Source: Gnetum montanum (taxonomy: Eukaryota; Streptophyta; Gnetopsida; Gnetales; Gnetaceae). Taken from it: a stretch of 64,000 bases of DNA. Below, piece after piece: positions 9,437 through 19,936 of the stretch. The notes beneath the pieces were generated by a model. That model was given only the letters and a program-made list of their open reading frames with translations. It had not been told where the DNA came from and made no database searches. Within the stretch, counting starts at the first letter, position 1; the number at the start of each line of letters is the position of its first letter. Both the position numbers and the translations under genes were made by a program. The stretch lies in the NCBI GenBank assembly GCA_015680685.1, contig MNCI01000577.1, positions 174,829 through 238,828 of the forward strand, written 5' to 3'.

Positions 9437-12330
9437 ATGGCACTAAAAGGCAAACACATGTAAGAAGGACCATCTCAACTAAGGGAGAAATGGCCTAGGA
9501 TGAGAAGGAGCCAAGAATAGACCAAGGAAGAACCAATTGTAACCCATGCCATGGGACCTATTAGGGAGTAGGTTGAAGTGGAATTTATTTTTCAAATTCC
9601 CAAACAACTAGTAGCATAGAACATTTCCATTATGGTGAGTCATCAGCTCAACAAATGAACATTGAGGTAACTTTGATAGAAGCCTTCCTAAACTATATCA
9701 GATCAAGGGAGGTCTAGAAGATGGTGCTCCAAAAGTTAAACTTTAACTCTTTTTTGGAGCAAGCACCTAAAGAGGTATAGGACCAACTAAAGACCTCCAC
9801 CATGTGGCTAATTATCACTTCCAATGAGGAAGAGGTATATGGGAGAGATGTTCCTATTTTTGAACAACAAGAAGACCAATTCAATGGTTAATATTAAAGA
9901 CATTTTAGTGTTCTACTCAGTGCAAGCAATTGTAGAGGTGCCTAGGTTGCTTAAAACTAGGGTGAATCATACCTTCCAATGTAGGTAAACCCAAACATTA
10001 AAAAGGAATGGATTTAGTGATGCTATGTTGTTAACCACAAGGAGTATGACATGCTTACATTGGTAGAAAGAATCCACTACAAGATTGTGGCCTTTCGTCT
10101 AAACCTCATGGTAAGGCCTGGCAAGATCACTACCTTTTTAGCTCATGTGTGTGCTACTCTAAGTAGAAGATTCCCCATGAACATTGCACAACTAATCTAT
10201 CTAGAGATAGAGAAGTGATTCAAGGAGAATGAATGTGGAAGGAAGGAACATCCCTTCCCATGCCTTATCAAAAAACTATGTTGAAGAGGAGGAATAGTTT
10301 GCTACACTAGCAATGTTTTTTGACATGCTATGATCACTAATTGGGTGGAGATGATGAAGGATAACACTCCTACAACGATCATCCAAGAAGAGGAGTAGTA
10401 GACACCACCTCCACCTACCACTTAGAAAATTGTGTTGGATATTGCTGTAACATCCCAACAGTTGCATGAGTACCAAGAATGGCTCTTGAGTGAACAAGAG
10501 CAATAAGTAGGAACAAGTAGTGAAGAAACATCTATGTACTAGCCAAAGATGAGTCACCTAAATGAGATGGATCGAATAGTGAGCCTAATGGAGGAAGGTG
10601 GATCCATTTTATTTGTCCAATAAATGCATTTTTTCATGAGTTTGAATCCTAGCACCAAAGATGTAAGGGTATCTTTCTCATAATAGCAGTAACTCTTAAA
10701 GATTTCTAGAAATGCTGAGACATTCTTGATGTGCTTGAAGGAGGATGAGGGGGGCAACAGTTCTAGTGATGCAATACCAAGAATAAGAAATAGTATTTGA
10801 GGTGGTTGCTGATAGAATTGCCAAAACACTTAATGCACCTACAACATCTATACCAAATTTCACTGCACTTAAAGATGTGTAGACATCCTTAGGGACCATA
10901 AGTACTAGATTAAGCATAGTATAACATGAATAAGTACTAGCCCTATTGGTAGGAACTAGGAAACTATTTCTAGATGTCCTTGACCTTCTAGATAATATAA
11001 CTGCAACCCAATCAGAGTTGCTAGATACAAGGAGCAAGAACATTATTTTAGAAGGGTAGCTTCAAATAGCCAAAGAACTAAATTAACACTTGGCTATAGA
11101 AGTTGCTAAATTGAAAGCCTAGATTACCAACCCTACATTTCTGAACCTAGCATTGACAAGAGATGAAGCTCTTGAATAGCTTCACACCAGGCTGAAAGGG
11201 GTTGAGAGTGTAATGGAAACAACAACATTCTACTGATCCTTGGTAGAGGCCACCTAGCATAAAATTCAAAAGGCCTTGAATCTAACCCATCAGAAGAATG
11301 TCCAGCTAACTAAAGAACCCATCATCTACAAAATGTTGATGTGCATAAATAATAATTGGCTAATTTTATCCATCAATAGTAGTCATAGTTGACCAAGGAA
11401 AACATAGAGTTAAGAAGATTAGCAACTAAGGATAGAAACATCTCCATGGAGGAGGTCCATGCCCTTCACCAAAAAACTACAATAGAGGTAGCTATCTAAG
11501 AATTAGAGGCTCTCAAATTTGAGAGAGTCAAGGATTACTATAGAGACCAAGTTGGCCTACAAAAGGAAATAAATGAAAAACACATTCAAGTGGCAAATAC
11601 AAAGGTGAACAAGACCCTCTAACAACTCCAACAAGAATGTGAATTATGGTAGCCCATCATTGATGGGATTGATCAATATTGTAAAGTAGAAATTCATCTA
11701 AAGGAGTTACAAATAGAGGAAATGATTGAATATATGTAGCTTGCCAATCTCTAGTACATAAAGCTAGCTACATTGACTACTGGATAGCTGCAATTAGAAC
11801 TAGAAATGCGAGTGGCCAACTCATACTTATTGTATGAGGTCGAGTTCAAGCATCACAAGGACACCGAGAAAAAGCTTGTAGAGAAAAACATTGAACATAA
11901 GGTTCTCAAGGAAAAATATACCAATCAAAGATCCACTACCAAGAGCCTCGCTAAAAAAATTAATTACTACTAGAAGCTAAAAAACATAATTAGTGTATTT
12001 GATGTTGACCATAAATAATTCATTGTCTAGTTCATCAACATCAATGAGCTATTTCCAATAATTCCTTATTCATGTGATATCCCCATTCTAGCCCACATTA
12101 GTGATGTCATGTAGACTATGAATGATCCTTAGAGCAAGGAGGAGAAGATGAAGGCATTACTAGATGACTTTCATCTTCCACTAGAGGCACCGGCTACAAT
12201 AAGACAATGTCCTTAACCTCTATGCATGCCTGAAGCTAGCGAAGGTCCTTCAAAACCTTAGGAACCTTCACCATATGGGACCATTTAATATTCTCAACCA
12301 TCTTCATGCCATTAAAAGATGTGCTATCTA
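9437..12330 (+). pseudogene. Third ORF (env-like position) of element E
   Basis: This is homologous to the minus-strand ORF3 of element B (16640-19423) in order and content. The start MALKGKHM corresponds to the basic, proline-rich start in B. A middle block (10240-10390), read as IVCYTSN..HAMITNWVEMMKD, parallels GIACYAND..HAIIASWCEMMKD in B. A long charged, helix-prone C-terminal half (11040-12010) looks like coiled coil (for example KHHKDTEKKLVEKN). Dozens of stops, mostly TAG from CAG or TGG, make it non-functional. The middle block loosely recalls the plant-transposon-associated domain (Transposase_32/PTP type); that is pattern memory, not a search. In position it matches env-like ORFs of Athila elements. 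No convincing transmembrane segment was found. Confidence 0.6.
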
Positions 12331-12509
12331 GTTTTATTAGTCATGTTATGGTGTTTAATTTTTTGTCATAAACACCATAAATGTTTATACTGATGTTGAT
12401 CTTTACACTCAGGCACTCAATTTTGTTATGTTAGTTTGTTGTGTCAAGTGTCAGTCAATAAACTCATACCTTTTAAATTTTGTAAGGGAACTAAAGGATT
12501 AGTCTTAGT

Positions 12510-12524
12510 CCAGTTGTGGGAGTA
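12510..12524 (+). promoter_or_regulatory. 3' polypurine tract of element E
   Basis: A purine-rich AGTTGTGGGAGTA immediately precedes the 3' LTR, where plus-strand DNA synthesis would start. It corresponds to TTAGTCATGGGGGTA before the C LTR (60266-60280) and to the complements at 16397 (B) and 63051 (G). Confidence 0.65.
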
Positions 12525-13386
12525 TGACGAAGTTTCAAAGTGTCATGTTCATAAGGACCTATTAGTGTGGCCTCATCATTGAGTCTCTATCGACACGGCC
12601 TTGTTGATGTGGTGTTTCCTTGTTGATGAAGTCTATAAATACGCCCTCACCCATCATGTTTATGGAATGTATTATCATAGTTGTAGTAGAGATCTTGTAG
12701 TTTGATCATATGATATTTAGGATATTTTTTTGAGTGCCTACAGCAGGAGTTAGAAAGAGTACATATCTTTATTCAAGCACTAATGTACCTAAGCACATCA
12801 GTGTGATTGGCAATAAATATGAGACTTTTAATCAAACCTTATAACACTTGGAATAGATTAATTATTTATTTTGCATTTATCATTTTTATTAATTATGAAA
12901 TTAATTAATATAAGTAAGAATTTAATTAATGAACTAATTAAGCTAAATATATCAAGCACATAAGTATGACCACTTCAAGCATAACATACATCACTTGGTA
13001 ATCCCAACAACACTTGATGCTTGGCAACCTAACAATGTTGTATGCATTCAAGATGTGTATGGAAAGTAGGACTAGATGCTTATGTTAGGGTAGTTAGTTA
13101 TTAATTAGCAATTAGATTAGTTAAATTGGTTAATAAATTCAGTTTCAACTTGTTATCAATCATAGATGAATAAAATATCAAATAATAACAATCATGTGCC
13201 CCAATTATACTTCGTCATACAACTAAGCTTTAGAAGTGTAGTTGGGAAGACAATGATCATCATGATTAGATTTCACTTTCTAGAACCAGCATACTCAGGA
13301 AGTTAAGGTTTATGGAATTCAACCATATTGCATGTGAATACTTGTAATTCATATGATTAGGCATAGGATATGCTCACCACTCATCA
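12525..13386 (+). repeat. 3' LTR of element E
   Basis: The 862-bp LTR runs from TGACGAAG to CACTCATCA. It is the same length as the element C LTR (60281-61142) and is related to the LTRs of B, D and G. A TATA box CTATAAATAC lies at 12633-12642, downstream of degenerate repeats of the GGCCTTGTTGATG type (12560-12630). The GGTAATCCCAACAACACTTG-type block common to all LTRs of this lineage is present near 13000. Confidence 0.85.
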
Positions 13387-15477
13387 AACATGATCGAACA
13401 TTAGGGTGGAGGGATGTGTGTAGAAGGATGCAAAGGGTGCTATGGATATGGGTTGTTTCTCTAAGTATATGGTGAATGTGTTTGGTGATACTATGGACGG
13501 TAATAGTGATCCTGAAATGAGGCATGGCTTGCAGAACTTCTTGGAGAAATGGATTGCTAAACATAGTACCCATATGGATCTGGTTTCCTGTAATGGTACT
13601 ATTGCCTTGGCAGTGGCATTCCCCATGATTATGGTTGGTTCCATTGTAAGTATTGCTCATATGGTTGTGGTGGAGCTCCACTTGGGTAATAAGATTGTTA
13701 TTGCTAGTGGACCTACCTTGGATTGCCTTGAGGATAAGGTAATCGTCTAGGTGCGTGCCTATGTGTTAGTCAAGGATTTAATGTGTATACCCCAAAATCT
13801 TGCAAGTGTAACACCATAGGGAAACACCCCTTTGGATGTTCATATTGATAGATGTAACAACTAATATCATCATCAAAGTTATTTTTCAAAAATTCTTCTA
13901 TGGCAGCAACTTTGCCCTTACCTCTCTAGTAGGCACATTCAACTTCTTTTTGCCTTTTTTGGTCATAATCACTATTCTATTCTTTGGATGTCTTAGCAAT
14001 TTTCATAGTAGTTTGAAACTTTTCATCCAAAGAGTCCCATAATTTATCAACCTTTGCCAAAATGTCATAAATAAATCTTTGAATAGGTAAAATTTTCCTA
14101 TTCATCACTTCATCAAGAGGTGACTCCTCCTTATCACAAAATTGAACCTCCCTTTTGTAGATGGAAGGATACCTATTATACTCTTCTGCATTTTTCCTTC
14201 TTTGCAACTCACCTTCTTCTTTTGCTACCTACTCTATAAGATAGTCTCCCTTGGGCATAAACCTCAAGATTTTTTCTAGTTTTCACTCTAAGTCCATCTA
14301 TGATGTGGCAAAGCTATTCTGTTTGAGAATAACCATGGCTAGGGAATTGATGTAAGAGTGAATAATATCTACCCATGGTAGCAACCAAGGACTCATGTCT
14401 GTCTTGTTTCTAGCCTTAGATTTTCCTTCTCAGGTTAGACACTTTGGAGGATGTCTAGTATTTATCATTAAATAGTTCTAACATGGTACTCCATCAACGA
14501 ATGGATTCTAGCTTTAAGGACTAGTACCAGGTTTGAGCTTCCTTAATGAGTATCTTGGGAAAAAGCTTGAGTTTCTACCAATCATTTTCAATGCTCTATA
14601 ATGCACACAGATTATGAAAAGCTTGTAGATGTGTCTACAAATTATATTTGTATCCCCCCTCAAATCTTAGAATATTATTCATGTCTAAATGCTTGATCTA
14701 ACTATCTTTCACATGCCTAGTTGGGATCTTTACTACCTTTGCAATGTTAAGCATACTTTTAGTTTCCAATAGAGGTTCATCATCATCATTGCATTGATGA
14801 TGGTTCCTACCACCTCTACATTCTTGATGGACTTGATGGTCATTGTTGTCTCATTGATCACCTTCATCATGATTATTTCAATGGTAACTTTTATGAGAAC
14901 CAATAGATGAAGAGGAATGTTCAAAATTGGGTGCAGAGGATGAAAAGGAAGGTTGATCACCACCGCCACTATGGTGTCCACCACCACCTTTTTGCTCATT
15001 ACAACCAACATCCTTCGATCCCTTGCCATCATGATGTTTGCCTGAGTTCCTACCTTGACTATCAATTTTTTCTAAACATGGTTTATGAATAGTGGATCAT
15101 AGGATCAGGGCCACACCATCATCACTAATAATAGGAGGTGGAGTACCTTCATGTTGAGAACCTTCAAAGGGAGGATCCTCATTATCATTTGGATTTAGTA
15201 GGAACAAGGGATTAGTGAAGTATTTCCCCTTTTCAAAATCATGGTGCTTCTCCTAATGTCAATCTTGCTTGCATTTTGTTTTAGTGTGATGGTACTCCCT
15301 AGTGTCATAATTAGTCACAACATATTCCTTATGAAGATCTTAGATTTCTAACTTCCTAAGGGTTTGAAATAAAATTTTAGGCATAGATTGATCAAGAGGC
15401 ATAATGATATTTCCCTCCATGTCATGCCATCATAGTTACTCATCTTGGTGTAGGATGAAGGTAAAGTTCGATATATA
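13387..15477 (-). pseudogene. gag: gag of element D
   Basis: Read on the minus strand from 15477 downward: a start region with MTWREISLCLL-like wording; an S/G/D-rich linker (about 15050-14900); the gag core with MNNILRFEGGYKY, THLQAFHN and KLKLFPKILIKEAQTWY (14690-14540); and a later block REVQFCDKEESPLDEV..KVDKLWDSLDEKFQTTMKIAKTSKE (14207-13977). Both of the last two blocks parallel element B gag. Many stops break it. Gag would form the cytoplasmic particle that packages the element RNA. The plus-strand frame at 13442-13750 is antisense to it. Confidence 0.7.
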
Positions 15478-15482
15478 CTCAT
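15478..15482. repeat. Target site duplication CTCAT, left copy of element B
   Basis: CTCAT directly precedes the LTR start TGATGAG at 15483. The same five bases follow the other LTR at 28411-28415. A 5-bp duplication is normal for Ty3/gypsy integration. It proves that the two LTRs bound one insertion. Confidence 0.9.
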
Positions 15483-16396
15483 TGATGAGCGGCTAGGTAC
15501 CCCTACGCCCAACCATATGAATCACAGGCATTCACACGCGACTTGGTCAAATTCCGTAGATTGTAAGCACTTAACATACACCAAATCCTAACCAGTAAAA
15601 CCTTGGGTTGGAATGGTCGTCATCTTCCCAATCTCACTTGTGATGTTCTAGTGGTAATGGTTAAGTGAGGTTGAGGCAACTGATTTTTATAGATTTTTAC
15701 TTTATCTTTTGGCATCTAATTAAGGTATGGAAAGTAAGGAATGAGTGATTATCTAATCTATAATTATCCTAATGTGTATCCTAACTATTCCTAGCATAAG
15801 TATCTAGTCCAATCTTCTGAGCATGTTCTGAGCATCCCCTAACCACTACTAGGTTACCAGACGTTAAGTGTCACTGGGTTACCAAGTGTTGGGTTTGTGT
15901 TCGAGATGGTCGTACTTATGGTTTCTATGAACTATGAATGAATGATAGTAGTTAAACTAATAATAAGAGAAACTCAAGTAATTATCAAACAATAGAAATA
16001 TAAAGCTATTAAATGCATTAAATGGCTAAGTCCAAATGTTGCAAGGAATGCTTGAAAGCTCATCTTTATTGTTGTTCACACCAATGGGCTTAAATACACT
16101 AGCACTCGAATAAAGAGCTGAACACCTTCTTTACACCTACTGCGGGCAGTTGAAAAATATTTGAAGATATTATAACTCATGTGGGAACAAACTGGAAGAG
16201 CTTCGCTACAACTGATAAAAAGGTACCTCAATGAGGTGGAAGGCCCATTTATTTATAGGTTGAAATAGGTGCTACATGAACAGGGCCATGTCGATGCATG
16301 AAAGAATGCATCGACGAGGCTATGTCGATGTAGCCACATATACGGTGTCCTGTATATGCATCCTAGTAAATGCAGTGACCAATAAACACTTCATCA
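15483..16396 (-). repeat. 3' LTR of element B
   Basis: 914 bp, equal in length to its mate. A TATA box (minus-strand CTATAAATAAATG) lies at 16247-16259. Just upstream of it on the minus strand (16270-16340) is a cluster of imperfect palindromes of the GCATCGATGC type, such as TGCATCGACGAGG and TCGATGTAGCC. The ACCAAGTGTTGGG and CTACTAGGTTACCA blocks near 15850-15895 are shared by all LTRs of this lineage. Confidence 0.92.
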
Positions 16397-16413
16397 TACC
16401 CTCACGACTGAGT
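16397..16413 (-). promoter_or_regulatory. 3' polypurine tract of element B
   Basis: On the minus strand ACTCAGTCGTGAGGGTA abuts the 3' LTR start. It is the plus-strand priming tract expected there and resembles the tract of G (CAGTCATGGGGGTA) and two internal tracts in this same element (19657-19680 and 21481-21500). Confidence 0.7.
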
Positions 16414-16639
16414 AAAAACTTTTCCTTGAGTTCCTCTTACAATTTGTAAGGTATGGAATTTTATTTACAACACACATGACTTGACACACATACACACATA
16501 CACATATGATGCACCATAGCCCAAGTATACAGAGAAGGAAAAATTACAAAATTGGTGGTGTTTAGAGACAAAATTGAATAACTTGCTTGTCCTAGATTCC
16601 CTACTATGTAGAAAGACGTAAAAATCATTGGAGGAGATC

Positions 16640-19423
16640 ATACCTTCCCTGGCGGTGGTGGTTTTGATAGCCCTTCAACAACCTCTGGCCCATGGGGTGG
16701 TGGTGGCATGAATGATGGTTGCCCCCTAGTAGCTGCAACTTTTGGAGGTAATCAAAAATCCTCCAGAACGGCCCTCATTTTTTCTCTTTGCTTATGGGAT
16801 TTTTCACTGTCTAGGAAGCTTCACCAATGTGTGCTAGAATTGGAACCTCCCAAGGGCATGAAAGTGTAGGAAGGAGCTCTTTCAAATTAACCAACTAGGC
16901 TATGAACTATTTTCATTCAATGTAGAACACTCTAATTGATGTTTACAACTATTGGTAGTCAGTCATTCAATGGGCCAAGTTCTTTGTGACCACACATTAT
17001 CCTTCAAAACACGTGCAGAGAACCTCGAGTTCCACATTTTCTATTTCCAATTTTTTCTTTATTGCTCTATGCGCTTGGAACTTGCCCTCATATAAAGAGT
17101 ACGAGATGGCCACTTGTTTCTCTAGGTTAGATCACAGTCTCTTGGCTATGAGCATGGCCAGGTTTGCATAGCGAAGGTTTGTGAGCTACATATATTCTAT
17201 CATTTCTTCAATTTGCAGCTCTTTGAGGTGGATTTCAACTTGATTGTAGGTATTCAACCCATTAAAGATAGGTTGCCATACCTTGCTTCCTTCTTGGAGC
17301 TATTGGAGCACTTGGTTCTGTTTGGCCTTTGCGACTTGGATCTGCTTCTCATTTACTTCTTTTTGAGATCCCACTTGGTCCCTGTATTGATTCTTAACTT
17401 TCTCAAATTTCAAGGCCTCATTCTTCCAAGTGATGACTTTGATGGCATGTTTCTATCACAAGGATTGAACCTCCTCCATGGATAGATTTCAGTTCTTAGT
17501 GGCCAACCTTCTCACATCAACATTTACCCTAGCTAGCTCTTCCTGCTGTTGGTGGATAAAATTTTTCATGTGCTCATTTTTAGCACCAACATTATGCAGG
17601 TGATGGACCTCTTTCCAAGGCCTTATCAAAGATCGCCGACTCTCGTTCATCCTCAACTATTTGCAGTTTAACTTGAAGCTGTTAAAAAGCTTCATCTCTA
17701 GTGAGCTCATAGTTGAGGAGAGCTAGATCGAAAAGTTGGGCTCTTAACTAGGTGACTTCCATTGTCAAGAATTGACAGATGGCTTAAGTAATTTCAAGTT
17801 ACCCTTCCAAAACAAGGCTCTTACCCCTTGCCAATAGTATCTCTGACTAGGTTGCAATGATGTTATTCGCAAGATCAAAGACATGCGGAAGCAATTGCTT
17901 GGTTCCCACCAATCGCTCCAACAGTTCTTCATGTTGTGCTACATCAATGCTGCTATCTGAAGTTCCGGTGGATGCCTATACATCTTGAAGCCATGCACAT
18001 CTGGTATAGGCACCGCCAGTGCATTGAGAACCGTAACAATTGTATCAACAACCACTTTGGCTATAATATCCTATCCCTAGTGCTAGATCACTAGGACTAT
18101 TACCCCTTCACCATCCTCCAATCATACCAAGAAGGTACCAGCATTCCTTGAAATTTAAAGAAATAGCTATTGGGCTGATACTATTACCTCTTAGATGCTA
18201 GGATCTGTTCTTGCTGGCACTTGTGTTCGAGCGAAAGAGAACATCGGCCTTGCTCTTTCTAAAAACTAATTGATCAAGCCACTTGCTCTAGGTGGCTCAT
18301 TGTAGGGTGATAAAATGAAGGGTCTTCCACTCCACTAGTCCTACGAGATTGCTCTCGCTAGATCAAGAGTGATTGTTGGATTTCACGGATATATTCTGTG
18401 ATAGTTTGCAACCCCAACATTGTTGTTTTCATAGGTGGTGGAGGTGGTTGTTGCTCTTCCTCTATCTGTGTAATGGTAGGAGTCCTATCTTTCATCATTT
18501 CACACCATGAGGCAATTATGGCATGTTGGAGTGTATCATTGGCATAACATGCTATCCCTACCCATTTGCATAATTGTCTGATTAGGTAGGGGAAGGGGAG
18601 AGCTCGCCTTCCACATTGGCTTTCAGCAAATCTCTTTTCAATTTCTAAGAATATCAACTGTGGAAGACTCATTGGAAATTTTTCACTCAAAATGGCACAA
18701 GCACGAGCGAAGAAGGCCATGAATTTACTGGTTCTTACTGTTGGGTTTTGATGGTACGACGTGATCTTGGAATATATCCTCTCTGTGGTGGCTAAGGTGC
18801 TAAACTCCTTGTGATATACCCCATCGCACTACTAGATCCACTCCCCTTTTAGCTCAGGGTCTTCTTATTTTGGAATCTCTACTGCATCTTCTTCGATCTC
18901 TACCAATCCCAGAGCTTGCACTATTTCCTCTACAGAGTAAGAGACATAAATGTCCTTAATCGTTACTATGGACCCCGGTTGCTAATTTTTCCAGAAGAGA
19001 TAGGTTTCTCCTAGGTACCATTCACCACTGGTTGTGATGATCAGCCACATAGGAGAATTTTGCAATTGGAGTCTCACATCTTCTAGTGCATTTTTTGAGA
19101 AACGTTCCAAAGTTTAGCTCTTGTAGGACCATCTGTTGCACTTCTCGTGGCTTGATAGTATCAACATAAGCTTGGGTTAGGATGACCTCAAGTTGTGGTA
19201 CTATCCCTAGAGTTTTATCTCCCTATGATTGCTTGTTGGGAAACTCCTCATCAGGAATCCAATGGATAGATTCCACATCAGGTCCTTCACAGAGGGGGCT
19301 ATTTGCATGAGAGCCCTCCATGTGCTCTAGTTGTTGGATGCCTCATCCCCTTCCTGTTCGTGGATGCTTATCCCTCGGTTGTGATGGTCCATTGCCCCTT
19401 GGATGCCTTGGTTTGGGTGCCAT
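16640..19423 (-). pseudogene. Third ORF (env-like position) of element B
   Basis: The start at 19423 reads MAPKPRHPRGNGPSQPRDK, a basic, proline-rich N-terminus. A block FPNKQS..GIVPQLEVILTQAYVD follows at about 19240-19140. The best-preserved open stretch (120 codons, 18720-18358) includes FPMSLPQLIFLEIEKRF, LPFPYLIRQLCKWVGIACYA, a proline run (PPPPP) and ITEYIREIQQSLL. The remaining ~1.7 kb is charged and helix-prone with heptad-like spacing, then a proline-rich end (PPPPPHGPEVVEG) near 16680. The central block loosely resembles the plant-transposon-associated domain seen in other Athila/Tat extra ORFs. Element E holds a colinear copy; element C has lost it. Function is unknown; env-like is a positional label only. 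Confidence 0.65.
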
Positions 19424-19656
19424 TTGCAATCAAACATAACCACCCATTAAACCATGCATAAGTAGCTCAAACTAGTCCTTATACACCTTTTCAGTTCAAC
19501 TAAGTTATGTTGTTGGCATGGGCCTTCCATTAAGTCCCCCAATGTGTTAATTCATGGGTTAAAGCCAAAAAAAATCAAGGAATAAGTTGAAGTTTAAGCT
19601 TATTATTTTTGTTCTTAGTTAATTGATTAATTAATTAATTAATTACACACAAGGTT

Positions 19657-19680
19657 CACCCCCCCCCCAATGACTGAGAG
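19657..19680 (-). promoter_or_regulatory. Internal polypurine tract upstream of ORF3
   Basis: The minus strand reads CTCTCAGTCATTGGGGGGGG and continues in G, about 230 bases before the ORF3 start. The CAGTCAT-G(n) form matches the 3' tract of this lineage. Element G has one (63641-63656, complement) and element E a weaker one at 9149-9163. It could prime extra plus-strand synthesis like a central polypurine tract; that role is inferred. Confidence 0.5.
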
Positions 19681-19827
19681 CATACCTCTAGGGGCTCAAG
19701 AGGGTAAGGATTGGTTGATACAGACGTGCAGTGGAATGTAGGTGCCTAGGAAGAAGTTAGGGAGAAAAAATAGCAAAATATCCCCCTAATTTGTTTGTAA
19801 AACGATGAAATTCTTAAAGAAAAATGG

Positions 19828-19936
19828 CCATATATATAGGGGTTACACGCTATGTTGATGAGGCCATGTATACATAGGGGGATACATATATGGGGCCTCC
19901 GATATGCAGGGGGTCACACCCATTGACAAGCGTTGA
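19828..19936 (-). promoter_or_regulatory. Candidate internal promoter for ORF3
   Basis: On the minus strand, imperfect repeats (GGAGGCCCCATATATGTATC, CTATGTATACATGGCCTC, ATCAACATAGCG) are followed by TATATATA at about 19828-19835. The ORF3 ATG lies about 405 bases downstream. The same arrangement (motif cluster, then TATA) occurs in the U3 of this element's LTRs. Element E has the cluster at 8895-8990 before its ORF3. No transcription evidence is available. Confidence 0.4.

Larger units (their letters stand above)
7441..13386 (+). mobile_element. Element E: 3' half of an Athila-like Ty3/gypsy retrotransposon
   Basis: It consists of the spacer that follows integrase in this lineage (matching 58260-59930 of element C), a long third ORF (9437-12330), a purine-rich tract (12510-12524) and an 862-bp 3' LTR (12525-13386). 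Gag, protease, RT and integrase are missing on the left. The right end abuts gag of the oppositely oriented element D without a visible target duplication. A deletion that removed the 5' half of E and the 3' half of D would explain both truncations. Confidence 0.75.

Noticed and set aside
13442-13750. 102-codon plus-strand frame
   Set aside because: Antisense to gag of element D, in the same place as the antisense frame in B.
16247-16340. Possible CRISPR-like short repeats in LTR U3 regions
   Set aside because: Repeats are imperfect, unevenly spaced palindromes inside plant LTRs. No spacers of constant length and no cas genes.
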